Source: Synechococcus elongatus PCC 11801
Lineage (GTDB): Bacteria; Cyanobacteriota; Cyanobacteriia; Synechococcales; Synechococcaceae
Assembly: GCF_003846445.2 (NCBI RefSeq)
Contig: NZ_CP030139.2
Coordinates: forward strand, 992,001-1,056,000
DNA: 64,000 bases
Reading direction: 5' to 3'
The position numbers and the translations under genes are program-made. The notes beneath the pieces are model-generated. The model ran no database searches, had not been told where the DNA came from, and worked only from the letters and a program-made list of their open reading frames with translations. This document shows, piece after piece, positions 43,693-52,525 of this stretch (its first letter is position 1; each line of letters opens with the position of its first letter).

Positions 43693-44754
43693 TCAAGACA
43701 ATGTGAGGTCAGGCACAGGTTCAAGGAGCTGCTGGAGGCGATCGCGCTGTTGCTGCAACGCCCCGGTTTTCAGAAATTGATCCACCTGAGCGAGGCCAGC
43801 AGGCACCGATTCCACCAGCCCCAGCAGCCAGAGATAGACCGCTCCATTCCAGCGCAGCAACGGTTCAAGAACAGAGGGCTGGCGCATCAGCATCGCCTGC
43901 GCAGCTTCTGTCCAAGCGGCTTCCCCCATCCAGGGCAGTTCCGAGTCACCCAAATCCCAATCGCGAGCATGCAGGATCTGGCGATCGCAGTTGCCCGCCT
44001 GCCAGCGACCGACAATGGCGGCGCGATCGCGGGGGAGTTCAGGACTCCCCTCCAACCCCTTGATTGTGAAGAAGCGAGTGATCCCCCGCAGCTCTAACGC
44101 CTCTTGAATCATCAACTCCGTCGGCGGATGGACAAAGCCACAGATCGGCAGGGCTGCACCTTGGACAGGGACGATCATCAGCTCAGCAGTCGCCAAGGGG
44201 GGGCGTTTGCCCAGTTCCGAACGATAGCCATTGAGGACCTCTGCTGCCGGACACAGGCTGGGTTGATGCAATTGGGCTAAGCCTGCCTGCTCCAAGCAGC
44301 GGTTCAGCTCGGGAATGGAACGCGATCGCCAATTCACCCCGATCGCCTCCCACAGTTCAATCAGGGGAACGCCGTATTTCGTTGCGACGCGATCGCTGCC
44401 ATGCAGAACCACTGGCTGCCCTGCCGCCGCAAGCAACAGCGCAAGCAACGGCCCCAGCGGAGCGGTGCGATCGCGGCCATCGTAGGGATAGCCCAAAACC
44501 ACGGGTGGCCGAGTTGTACTGGGCGCCAGCACTGACGGTAGCCAGTTGGCATAGGTGTCTAAAAAACCAGCCAGTTCAGTTCCCGTGGGGCGGCGAATCC
44601 GATGGGCAATCAAAAAAGCCCCGATTTGCGCTGGGGTCGCTGTGGCCGACAGCATCAACTGCAAAGCCTCGGCTGCCTCAGCCCGAGTCAACACTTGGCT
44701 CGTATGGCGTCCACTGCCAACCTTGCGAATTAGTTCTCGGAAGCGCTCGCTCAT
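43693..44754 (-). CDS. Anthranilate phosphoribosyltransferase-like protein (TrpD2/YbiB type)
   Basis: The 353-aa protein has an N-terminal helical domain (LTRAEAAEALQLMLSATATPAQIGAFLIAHRIR) and a nucleoside phosphorylase/TrpD fold. The usual anthranilate-site motif and the KHGNR-type loop of true TrpD are not evident (here VLHGSDRVATKYG). This points to the TrpD2/YbiB group, some of which bind DNA rather than acting in tryptophan synthesis. It converges on the exporter gene with 11 bp between stops, and is divergent from narM. Confidence 0.8.
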   Translation of the reverse strand: MSERFRELIRKVGSGRHTSQVLTRAEAAEALQLMLSATATPAQIGAFLIAHRIRRPTGTELAGFLDTYANWLPSVLAPSTTRPPVVLGYPYDGRDRTAPLGPLLALLLAAAGQPVVLHGSDRVATKYGVPLIELWEAIGVNWRSRSIPELNRCLEQAGLAQLHQPSLCPAAEVLNGYRSELGKRPPLATAELMIVPVQGAALPICGFVHPPTELMIQEALELRGITRFFTIKGLEGSPELPRDRAAIVGRWQAGNCDRQILHARDWDLGDSELPWMGEAAWTEAAQAMLMRQPSVLEPLLRWNGAVYLWLLGLVESVPAGLAQVDQFLKTGALQQQRDRLQQLLEPVPDLTLS

Positions 44755-44853
44755 TGCCAGAACAGTAAACTTTTATGATCTCATCCCCGTTTCTGCAAAC
44801 CGTTCACTGGGAACTTCTCGGGGGCTCATGCTGTTTCGCTCGGCCTGCTTGCC

Positions 44854-45342
44854 ATGACCGCTCCGGGTCCGTTTTTTCAATTCGAGGCTGACTTTGTCCT
44901 TGGCCTGCGCTGTATTCCCATGAGCGTGCGCCGCAAGCTGGATGACTGTGGGGTCAAGCTCAAACTCGAGCACTGGCACCGTCTTGCAGAGTCAGAGCGC
45001 CAGTGGCTCGTCGATCAGCCCTGTGAAAGCGATCGCGATCGCCAAGCCTACCGAGAGCAGCTCCGCACTTGGACACAGCGTGACTGGGGAGAACCGGCGA
45101 AGGATTTACCCATCGACCCGCAACCAGCTTGGCTGCGGTCTGAGATCCCCGAGGCAGTTCAGACGGCCTGTCATGTCCTGCAGGTCCACCTCAGCCCGGC
45201 TGACTGGCAGGCCCTAGACCCTCTCCAACGCTTTGCGCTGATCAAGCTGGCGCGCCCCGGACACGAACACCGCAACCTCTATCCCGCCCTGCAGGAATTT
45301 GGGCTGGCAGACCGATCGCCTGAGTCATCACCAGACATCTGA
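44854..45342 (+). CDS. narM: Nitrate reductase-associated protein NarM
   Basis: The 162-aa protein begins with FFQFEADFVLGLRCIPMSVR, then LDDCGVKLKLEHW, the family signature of cyanobacterial NarM. The C-terminal block FALIKLARPGHEHRNLYPALQEFGL is also typical. NarM is required for active ferredoxin-nitrate reductase in S. elongatus, probably in maturation of the enzyme. No narB, nrtABCD or nirA genes are near. An NtcA-type GTA-N8-TAC site is not visible upstream. Confidence 0.88.
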   Translation: MTAPGPFFQFEADFVLGLRCIPMSVRRKLDDCGVKLKLEHWHRLAESERQWLVDQPCESDRDRQAYREQLRTWTQRDWGEPAKDLPIDPQPAWLRSEIPEAVQTACHVLQVHLSPADWQALDPLQRFALIKLARPGHEHRNLYPALQEFGLADRSPESSPDI

Positions 45343-45409
45343 CATCAGGCTCAGAAGATTAACCTACAGCTATTTCCAACCCTTATCCGACGTCCTGTAA
45401 AAACCACTG

Positions 45410-45937
45410 CTAAGTCGAGGGAGAGACGCGCTGCTGCAAGCTCTGCGATCGCCGTTGGGCGGTGCGATTCCCCGGCTCAAGACTCAAGACTGATTCATAG
45501 GTGGCGATCGCCTGGCTCAGGAGTTGTTTTTTCTCGTAGGCAAACCCAAGGTTATTCAGCGCCGTCACATAGTCGGGTTGCTGCTCCAGCGCTTCCTTGT
45601 ATTGGCGAATCGCCAAGTCGTACTGCTCCTGAGCCGCGTAGGCATACCCCAAAGCGTTATGGATGAGGGCTAGCCCAGCAGGATCAGTCAGCTCCTTATC
45701 TTTCAGAGCCAGTTGAAACTGAGCGATCGCAGGAGCGTAAAGCTTTTTCTCCAGGAAAATGCTGCCGAGCCGGTAGCGATCTTCTGCGGAACCTCGGCTT
45801 TGACTCAATTGCTGCTGCAGTCGGCTGAAGTCCACCTCAGTGCGTCGAGTCTTGAGCACCTGACGAAATACAAACCAAGCAGCTGTCCCCAACAGGCCAA
45901 TCAGCGCAAATAGGTAGAGAGTCGGGGTCCCGTCCAT
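45410..45937 (-). CDS. ycf37: Membrane-anchored TPR protein, Ycf37 homologue
   Basis: The 175-aa protein has an N-terminal transmembrane helix (LYLFALIGLLGTAAWFVFRQVL) and about three tetratricopeptide repeats (FLEKKLYAPAIAQFQLAL, YAAQEQYDLAIRQYKEALEQ, YEKKQLLSQAIATYESVLSL). Length and layout fit Ycf37, a thylakoid protein that assists photosystem I assembly and stability. It is a single gene. The call to Ycf37 rather than another TPR protein rests on domain order and size. Confidence 0.72.
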   Translation of the reverse strand: MDGTPTLYLFALIGLLGTAAWFVFRQVLKTRRTEVDFSRLQQQLSQSRGSAEDRYRLGSIFLEKKLYAPAIAQFQLALKDKELTDPAGLALIHNALGYAYAAQEQYDLAIRQYKEALEQQPDYVTALNNLGFAYEKKQLLSQAIATYESVLSLEPGNRTAQRRSQSLQQRVSPST

Positions 45938-46407
45938 GAGCGATCGCAGCAGTGTAGGTCCGTTCCCTACGGTACCTCAGAAGCTGTCAGGGCTCTCATT
46001 CTGGCATGAGCGTTAGCTTTAGGAGCTCTTCATCCTACTCCGATAACGACGGAGGACAGCTCCAATAGCCCGTATCTAATCGGTTATTCACAACACTTGG
46101 CAATCGTCATTTCCTCAGCGTCTATCATCAAATCCAATTTTCCAAGTATTTAACTGATATCTAGACAGATCAAACAGCAATCCCAACCCAAACCATTGAG
46201 ATCTAAAAGCATCAAATGAAATCATAAAAAATAGACATCTAATTACACGTTCTCAAGCATCAATCTAGGAAGGACAATAGCAATCAAACAAGATGCACCG
46301 ACAAGAGTCTTTGGCGAAAAATAACTATTGGAATTGCTTGATCCTAGGTTCTTCTTTCGGATTTCTTTGCAACTGTCTGTCACCTCATAAATTTCAAGAT
46401 AGGAACA
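45938..46407. other. Gene-free interval upstream of ycf37 and the DUF4214-RTX gene
   Basis: About 470 bp, AT-rich in the right half. A nested stem-loop lies at 46022-46063: outer arms GGAGCT and AGCTCC, inner hairpin CTCCG/CGGAG with a 7-nt loop. The divergent promoters of ycf37 and the gene at 46408 should lie here. No convincing open frame; a small RNA around the stem-loop is possible. Confidence 0.45.
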
Positions 46408-47502
46408 ATGGCTTTTCTACGAATCACTTCTGCCCAGCAGCTTTACGTTGCTTTCTACGGTCGCCCTGCAGATGTTGAAGGACGGAGCTTTTGGGACTCT
46501 GCGGTGCAGGCAATACCAGGTGCCATAGACTACGCTGCGATCGCTGAAGCCTTTGGTGAATCAGCAGAAGCTCAAATTCGATTTGGCAATTTATCCCTTG
46601 CGGAGGCGGTCAACACGCTCTATCGCTCCATTCTCAACCGTGAGGCTGATCCAGTAGGGAGAGACTTTTATGTCAAGGCATTGGAGTCAGGACAAATCAG
46701 TCTGGCCAACCTCGCGATTGCGATCGTGGAGGGTATTCAAACTGACAGTCTTGATGCTCAAACCTTTCTCAATAAAGTCCTTGCTGCCGATTGGTTGACG
46801 AATGCACTGGACACCCTAGAGGAAATTCAGGCCTATGACTTTTCAACAAATGCGATCGCCTTGCCAACCGTGCAAGATTTCATTGCCAAGGTCACTGCTG
46901 ATGCTGGCAGTGTGCCGAACTCCAATCAAGTTACAGCCATCGTGGAACAAATTGTGGTGACTTCTGGCACGCCAGCTACTGCAACTGCGATCGCTGAAGC
47001 ACGTATCGTCGTTCAAGGCGGCGATGGCAATGATCAGTTGAATGGGAGTGGAGGACAGGCAACCCTGATCGGTGCTGGCGGTCATGACACCCTGCTGGCA
47101 GGCAGTAGCGACGACAGGCTTACTGGAGGACTGGGTGCAGATGTTTTGACGGGAGGTGCAGGCCGCGATCGCTTTGTTTACACGGCACTCACTGATTCAC
47201 TGCTCTCGGGCTTTGATCGAATTACTGACTTTCAAATCGGCCTTGATAGCTTCGAAGGGCCCAATCCTACCAGTGCCATGGCGATCAACAACCTCGGGAC
47301 TGTCAGCAGCCTAGATCCCTCAGCACTAGCAGCTGTGCTAACCGCGAGCAATTTTCTGTCGAATGGAGCCGCAACCTTCCAGTTTGAGCAACGGACTTTT
47401 ATCGTTCTGAATGATGATGTTGCTGGCTTTCAAGCCAATCGCGATGCTCTGATCGAAATCACCGGCTTTCAGGGCGATCTCGCTAATCTCTCCATTGTCT
47501 AG
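46408..47502 (+). CDS. Secreted DUF4214 and RTX (haemolysin-type calcium-binding) repeat protein
   Basis: The 364-aa protein has an N-terminal DUF4214 module (LYVAFYGRPADVEGRSFWDS, LYRSILNREADPVGRDFYVKAL). RTX nonapeptide repeats follow (about 208-255: GGDGNDQLNG, GAGGHDTLLAG, GGLGADVLTGGAGRDRF), then a C-terminal part ending in alternating hydrophobics. RTX repeats bind calcium outside the cell and mark type I secretion substrates; no N-terminal signal peptide is present. The same DUF4214 family occurs at the C-terminus of the nucleotidase at 35673. The start has an AGGA ribosome site. Confidence 0.87.
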   Translation: MAFLRITSAQQLYVAFYGRPADVEGRSFWDSAVQAIPGAIDYAAIAEAFGESAEAQIRFGNLSLAEAVNTLYRSILNREADPVGRDFYVKALESGQISLANLAIAIVEGIQTDSLDAQTFLNKVLAADWLTNALDTLEEIQAYDFSTNAIALPTVQDFIAKVTADAGSVPNSNQVTAIVEQIVVTSGTPATATAIAEARIVVQGGDGNDQLNGSGGQATLIGAGGHDTLLAGSSDDRLTGGLGADVLTGGAGRDRFVYTALTDSLLSGFDRITDFQIGLDSFEGPNPTSAMAINNLGTVSSLDPSALAAVLTASNFLSNGAATFQFEQRTFIVLNDDVAGFQANRDALIEITGFQGDLANLSIV

Positions 47503-47600
47503 CGCAGGACTGCTCAAGAATAGCGATCGCAGTTGACTAGAAGAGGACGCGAATCAGTGCCAGAAATCGCTAAGCTGCCTGTTGGCAGTCTGGGTGCAAA

Positions 47601-48449
47601 ATGATGGTCCTTTCTCGGTATCGCTGGTCCATCAGCCTGCTAATTGTGGCGATCGCGGTTCCGGCAAGCTGGTGGGGCTGGCAAAACTGGCAACAGCGGC
47701 GCATTCTCTCCCAAGCGCAACAGGCTTTGGCTACCGGTGATGTTGTCACTTGTCTCGATCAGTTGGCAAAGCTCAGTACCACTCAACAACCTCCAGCTTT
47801 ACTCAATGACTGTCGCTGGCAGCGATCGCAACAGCTTGCCGCCCAGGGTAATTTTCCTGAGGCACTGCAATTAGCCCTCTTGATTCCGGCTAGCGATCGC
47901 CAAGCAGCGGCGGCCCAAGCAGCAGCACGACGGTGGGGTGAGCAGGTACGCGCTCAAGCAGAGCAGCAGTTCCTAGCCGGTAACTGGCCCGCTGCCCAAA
48001 AGTTGCTGAATGCTCTCCCCGCTCAGACACCTTTAGATCCAGCACCATCGGTTCTGTTATCTCGATGGCAGCAACAATGGCAACAAGATAGCCAAGCGAT
48101 CACCCAAGCGCGAGCCGCCCTTGAACAAGCCCGTTGGTGGGATGTTGATCGGGCTTTAGCCAAGCTGAGTGACCATCCCTACTGGCAACCCCAAGCCCAA
48201 GCGCTACGTCAGCAAGCACAACAATCCATTCAACAACTGGCTCAGCAACGACCCAATGCAACTACCGTCGCAGAAGATGGCACCGTGATTGATTCAGTAG
48301 CGGAGGCTGACCTCGAGCCTCGCTATCGGCAGTATCTCGCCCAAGGGCTCTCAGACTATGAAGCGTGGCAACGAGCCTGTCAGGATCTGGGCGGACAGGT
48401 GATCGATCGCGGTCCAGAAGCTTTTTGTAGTCGCAATGAGCCATCGTAA
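47601..48449 (+). CDS. Membrane-anchored Gln/Ala-rich helical protein of unknown function
   Basis: The 282-aa protein has one N-terminal transmembrane helix (WSISLLIVAIAVPASWWGW), then a long helical region very rich in Gln, Ala and Trp (WQQQWQQDSQAITQARAALEQ). Its repeat-like units resemble degenerate TPRs (LSQAQQALATGDVVTCLDQL, FLAGNWPAAQKLLNAL). Cysteines near the C-terminus (RACQDLGG and AFCSRN) may pair. I do not recognise a family. It precedes the PP2C gene by 66 bp on the same strand. Confidence 0.7.
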   Translation: MMVLSRYRWSISLLIVAIAVPASWWGWQNWQQRRILSQAQQALATGDVVTCLDQLAKLSTTQQPPALLNDCRWQRSQQLAAQGNFPEALQLALLIPASDRQAAAAQAAARRWGEQVRAQAEQQFLAGNWPAAQKLLNALPAQTPLDPAPSVLLSRWQQQWQQDSQAITQARAALEQARWWDVDRALAKLSDHPYWQPQAQALRQQAQQSIQQLAQQRPNATTVAEDGTVIDSVAEADLEPRYRQYLAQGLSDYEAWQRACQDLGGQVIDRGPEAFCSRNEPS

Positions 48450-48515
48450 ATCGCTCGTAAACGACCTTGAATGAGCCTGCTACAGTGAATCCAGCTTCTT
48501 GGCTCGCTGCTGTTC

Positions 48516-50342
48516 ATGACCCAAAATTTTCTTGCAGAACACTACACGCTGCCACGCCAAGTTGAGCCACTCATCAACCGTTTTCTTTGGGTCAGCGGTA
48601 CGGCAGCAGCTCAAATTCCTGCTGGAACGCGGGTCAACGATCGCTATCAGGTAGTTGCTCCACAAATTTGGTTTGACCTCGATCCCGATCGCCCGCCCCA
48701 GCTGCCCGAGGTCATTCCCGAATCTCTTCAGCCTTACCTCTGGCTCTTTGAGCACCATCGACATCTCCCTACGCTCTATGGCCTAGAGCCCTTAGAGAAA
48801 GGCGAGACGGCTATTCTCCTGGAGCGAGTCCCCCTCGATCGCGAAGGTCATCTCTGGCCAAGCTTGGTCAGTGCCCTCAAGGCTGCCTCGGCAGCCCTGC
48901 AAATCCACTGGCTTGAGCAGATCTTGCTACTTTGGGAACCTTTGACTGCGCAGGGAGTCGCTGCCAGCCTTTTGAGATTGATGAACATCCGCGTTTGCGC
49001 AGGCGAGTTACGGCTGATTGAACTGCTGGATGACAATGAGGATCCACTAGACGTTCATGTTTCAGTGGAGACCATGCCTGTCAGTTTGCACCGCTTGGGA
49101 CAGGTTCTGCACAGCTTGGAGCCGCTCCTACATCGGGAAGTCGCAGCTGCGATCGCACCCGCTTTGCAAGCCTTACAAGCAGAAGAAGCCGACTTAGTCC
49201 AGAGCCAAGCGATTCTTCATCAAGCTTGGCAGTACTACAGTCAACGTCAAGCCCTGACTGTACAAGGGATTGCCCTGACAGATCCCGGTTGGCGCGGTGG
49301 GGAGAACGAAGATAGTTGCTATCCCTTGGCGGCAGACCTTGCGCAAGCAGCTCAGCCAGACTGGATTGCTGTCTGTGATGGTTTGGGTGGTCATGCAGGG
49401 GGTGAAATTGCCAGCCAGACTGCGATCGCGGGATTGAAACTGCAGCTCCAGCAACTGCTCAATCATCGTCAAAGCAACGATAGTCCAGCGGCAAGTTTGG
49501 ATGACCAACTGCGAGCGAGCCTATGTGTTGTCAATGATCTGATTGCCAACAGAAACGAGCGAGGCGCAGAAGTATTGGCACGAATGGGAACGACTTTGGT
49601 GCTGGCCTTGAAAACCCCAGGCCCTCAGCCAGAGCTGACCCTGACTCACATTGGTGATAGTCGAGCCTACTGGTTGACGCCTCGCAGTACAGAACGCCTC
49701 ACACTCGATCACGATGTGGCGACACAGACTGTCTGCCAGGGGCATTTAGCCTACCGAGCAGCCCTCCGATTGCCCCAAGGTGCCGCACTCTCGCAGGCAA
49801 TGGGAGTGATGGCGTCGTCTGGACTCCACATTCCCATTCAGGAGTTTCGAGTTTTAGAACCTGGGATCTTACTGCTGTGTTCAGATGGCTTGAGTGACTA
49901 TGGCCTCGTTGAGACCTTTGGTCACGTGGATGTGGGAGCGGTCCTCAGCGGTGAGTTGTCCCTTAGCGCTTGGAGCCAACGCTGGATCGAGCGAGCGCGG
50001 CAGTTGACGGGACACGACAATATTTCAGTAGCAGCGTTCTACTGTCAGCTCACTGCGCGAGATACCAGCCCCATTGAGCCGCCGCCAATCGTTCGCGAGT
50101 CTGCCGCTCTGCCGGCTAGGGAGCCCGAGCCAGTAGCGGTTTCAACGCAGCCTACGCAACTCCCTGAAACGATCGCAGATTCGGCACCTGAGCCAGCTGC
50201 CAGTTTCAGTTTCTCTTGGCAAATTTGGATAGGTGCCATTGCCTTGGCTACGCTTTTGGGAGCTGGTATCGGCCTCATTGTGCCAGCACCTTCTCAGAGC
50301 GGTCCTAATCTTGGTGTTCCAGCACAGCCAAGTGATCGCTGA
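48516..50342 (+). CDS. PP2C-type serine/threonine phosphatase with N-terminal extension and membrane tail
   Basis: The 608-aa protein has an N-terminal ~240 residues with two short Cys-free ribbons and helical parts. They resemble regulatory extensions of cyanobacterial phosphatases. The PP2C domain is about 245-510: GGENEDSCYP, AVCDGLGGHAGGEIASQ, THIGDSRAYWL, LLCSDGLSDYG and GHDNISVAAF. All metal-binding aspartates are present, so it should be active. A Pro/Glu-rich linker precedes a C-terminal transmembrane helix (IWIGAIALATLLGAGIGLIVP), anchoring it with the catalytic part in the cytoplasm. Confidence 0.9.
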   Translation: MTQNFLAEHYTLPRQVEPLINRFLWVSGTAAAQIPAGTRVNDRYQVVAPQIWFDLDPDRPPQLPEVIPESLQPYLWLFEHHRHLPTLYGLEPLEKGETAILLERVPLDREGHLWPSLVSALKAASAALQIHWLEQILLLWEPLTAQGVAASLLRLMNIRVCAGELRLIELLDDNEDPLDVHVSVETMPVSLHRLGQVLHSLEPLLHREVAAAIAPALQALQAEEADLVQSQAILHQAWQYYSQRQALTVQGIALTDPGWRGGENEDSCYPLAADLAQAAQPDWIAVCDGLGGHAGGEIASQTAIAGLKLQLQQLLNHRQSNDSPAASLDDQLRASLCVVNDLIANRNERGAEVLARMGTTLVLALKTPGPQPELTLTHIGDSRAYWLTPRSTERLTLDHDVATQTVCQGHLAYRAALRLPQGAALSQAMGVMASSGLHIPIQEFRVLEPGILLLCSDGLSDYGLVETFGHVDVGAVLSGELSLSAWSQRWIERARQLTGHDNISVAAFYCQLTARDTSPIEPPPIVRESAALPAREPEPVAVSTQPTQLPETIADSAPEPAASFSFSWQIWIGAIALATLLGAGIGLIVPAPSQSGPNLGVPAQPSDR

Positions 50343-50491
50343 AGCGGTCTGAACCGTAGAGCATTTCAACGACGGGCATCCATCCGCCGCCAGCAGGCCC
50401 AGAGTCTATGGGAAGATAAAGAGTGCTTTTCGCAGTGCCCCGATCCTTGAGGTCCTGAGCTGCGGTGTCGTTTCTGCCTGACCAATCTGTT

Positions 50492-50716
50492 ATGAACGTT
50501 GGCGATCGCGTACGAGTCAAAGAATCAGTTGTGGTGTATCACCATCCTGAGCATCGAAATCAAGCCTTTGACTTAAAAAACGCGGAAGGCGAAATTGCAG
50601 CAATTCTAACTGAGTGGAATGGCAAGCCAATCAGCGCAAACTTTCCCTACCTTGTCAACTTTCCGAATAAGTTTCGCGCCCATCTGCGTGATTTCGAACT
50701 AGAGGTTCTTGCCTAA
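50492..50716 (+). CDS. ftrV: Ferredoxin-thioredoxin reductase, variable chain
   Basis: The 74-aa protein starts MNVGDRVRVKESVVVYHHPEH and contains LKNAEGEIAAILTEWNGKPI and KFRAHLRDFELE, the SH3-like beta-barrel of the FTR variable subunit. With the catalytic subunit (not in the window) it passes electrons from ferredoxin to thioredoxin in light regulation. The ATG at 50492 is preferred over a GTG nine codons upstream. It converges on the HlyD gene of the EbfG operon. Confidence 0.92.
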   Translation: MNVGDRVRVKESVVVYHHPEHRNQAFDLKNAEGEIAAILTEWNGKPISANFPYLVNFPNKFRAHLRDFELEVLA

Positions 50717-50732
50717 ATGATATTTTCCAGTG

Positions 50733-50762
50733 ACTCTAGCTCTTAACTCATGTGGCTAGAGT
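50733..50762. terminator. Stem-loop between ftrV and the exporter operon
   Basis: Perfect 8-bp arms ACTCTAGC (50733-50740) and GCTAGAGT (50755-50762) around a 14-nt loop, filling the 46-bp gap between the convergent genes. No long T-run on either side. A shared bidirectional terminator is likely from the position. Confidence 0.5.
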
Positions 50763-52481
50763 TCACGACTGCCAGAGAAGTCGAGCCTTTCTCAGCATGA
50801 ATTTGAGCACTGTTTCTTCATTTGTAATAATGTCTGCCTGAGCTTCCATCCCCGGACGAATCTTACAAATTCGCTGGCCATCTGTTAGCGGCTTCTCTTG
50901 AGGTTTAATCGTAACTTCAAAAGCTTGACTACTAGTAGATTCTGAGGGAGCAGTTGCTGCTCCAACCTGAGGTATCGAATTACCAAGGCTGCCTGCATCT
51001 GGAGCGATCGCTTGGACTCTGGCCTCTAAGGTTCCAAAATCAGGATAGGGACAGGCTGCAATACGCAATTGAACGCGCTGACCCACTGCCACTGGCAAAA
51101 TATCTTGGGATGGCACTAGGGCTTTGATCACCAAGCCACTCTGGGTGGGAGAGATACGAGCGATTTCTTGACCCACACCAACCATCTGATCTGGATTCCG
51201 TAAGTTCATCGACTGAATTATGCCTGCGATCGGAGCACGAATAATCGTATTCGCTAGGTCAATATTCATCTGCTGGAGTTCTTTTTGTTCTACTTTAATC
51301 TGTTGTAAGACATCAAACTCTTGTTGAGCCAATTGATCCTGCATTTGTCTCAGTCTTGCCTGAGTCGCTAAACCTTGTTCTTGCGTTTGTGCAGTCATTT
51401 CTTGAGCACGGTTCAAATTAGCCTGTGCAATCCGATAGCTAGCCAGTTTTTCTTGGACGATGAGATCCGCGATCGCTCCTGCAGAAGCCAATGCCTGAAA
51501 TCGTGAATATTCTTCTGCAGCCAGTGCTAGGCTAGCCTCCGCTGTCTGGAGCTCGGCCTGATTGATGTCAACTCCCCTTGCTGCTTTGTTAGACTCAGCA
51601 AGCATTTCCTCTTCAACAGCCAGTTTTTGGGACTGAATCTGCTGAAGCTTTTGCCGATTTTTAGCGATACTTTCAACTAGTTGAGCTTTTCTAGTTAATT
51701 GACGAGAGTCATCTAACAGAACAATTGGATCCCCTTGTTTGACCTCTTGATTAGATCGAGCAATAATTTGGCGCACCTTGCCCTCTACTGCAGCCTGGAC
51801 CAGTCGAGTTTCACCGATAGGGCGAATGACAGCTGGTGCTTTGACAACAACTTGATATTTTAGGATGGAGCTTAAAATTGCTGTCCCAACAAAACCTAAA
51901 ACTAAAATAATTCCAGCTATTTGAAACCAATGGTTCACAGGAGGTAAAAACTCATCTGCCTGTAAAACGTGGAGGTGTTCAGGAATTTCATCATCACTAA
52001 CAACTTGAATAGAATGCAAAACATCCTGAGAAATGCTAGGTGGGATACAAGGTTCTGCATTATCAGAGTGTTGAGTGAGCATTTGAGCGTCAGGACTTAG
52101 CTGTTCATTTTTATGGGTCAAAAGGGATTGCTCTAATTGAGAAGCTGCTAATACAGCATGGCTAGGAAAAATAATTGTTGCATCACTCTGTAACTCAGTT
52201 TTATTCTGCTGGATACTATCGCATCGTTCCAAGCCGTTGAGAGACTGATCGATAATTTCTTCATCTATTGTCAGTCCTCTTGTTAGCTCATATTCATAAC
52301 GGGCTTTTTTAAGCTCACCAAGACTATAGTAAATATGTCCTCTTAGAAGTCTCAGCCTAGGATCTTGTGGAAGACTTTTCACTAATTGATCAGCTAATTC
52401 CTCAGCGACTTCTAGATATCCATTCAAGTAGTTTTTTTCTATTTCAAAATAACAATTCTCTGACTGATCAGATGTATACAT
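50763..52481 (-). CDS. HlyD-family membrane fusion protein of the EbfG/PteB export operon, with N-terminal TPR-like region
   Basis: From the ATG at 52481 (GGAG ribosome site) the protein has 572 aa. Residues 1-85 are helical and TPR-like (YLEVAEELADQLVKSLPQDP, RGHIYYSLGELKKARYEYEL). A spacer leads to the transmembrane helix (about 186-206: FQIAGIILVLGFVGTAILSS). Then come the HlyD lipoyl halves (PIGETRLVQAAVEGKVRQII, and later IIRAPIAGIIQSM), a long coiled coil and the C-terminal beta-barrel. It is the periplasmic adaptor for the C39 ABC exporter encoded 44 bp upstream. TPR fusion to an HlyD protein is uncommon. Confidence 0.88.
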   Translation of the reverse strand: MYTSDQSENCYFEIEKNYLNGYLEVAEELADQLVKSLPQDPRLRLLRGHIYYSLGELKKARYEYELTRGLTIDEEIIDQSLNGLERCDSIQQNKTELQSDATIIFPSHAVLAASQLEQSLLTHKNEQLSPDAQMLTQHSDNAEPCIPPSISQDVLHSIQVVSDDEIPEHLHVLQADEFLPPVNHWFQIAGIILVLGFVGTAILSSILKYQVVVKAPAVIRPIGETRLVQAAVEGKVRQIIARSNQEVKQGDPIVLLDDSRQLTRKAQLVESIAKNRQKLQQIQSQKLAVEEEMLAESNKAARGVDINQAELQTAEASLALAAEEYSRFQALASAGAIADLIVQEKLASYRIAQANLNRAQEMTAQTQEQGLATQARLRQMQDQLAQQEFDVLQQIKVEQKELQQMNIDLANTIIRAPIAGIIQSMNLRNPDQMVGVGQEIARISPTQSGLVIKALVPSQDILPVAVGQRVQLRIAACPYPDFGTLEARVQAIAPDAGSLGNSIPQVGAATAPSESTSSQAFEVTIKPQEKPLTDGQRICKIRPGMEAQADIITNEETVLKFMLRKARLLWQS

Positions 52482-52525
52482 AACAGATACTCCAGAGATC
52501 ACAAGGACAATCTCAACTCAAAGAC

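Noticed and set aside
44755-44853. NtcA site upstream of narM
   Set aside because: GTA-N8-TGA was seen at 44769-44782, but the second half is not TAC and no -10 is suitably placed.
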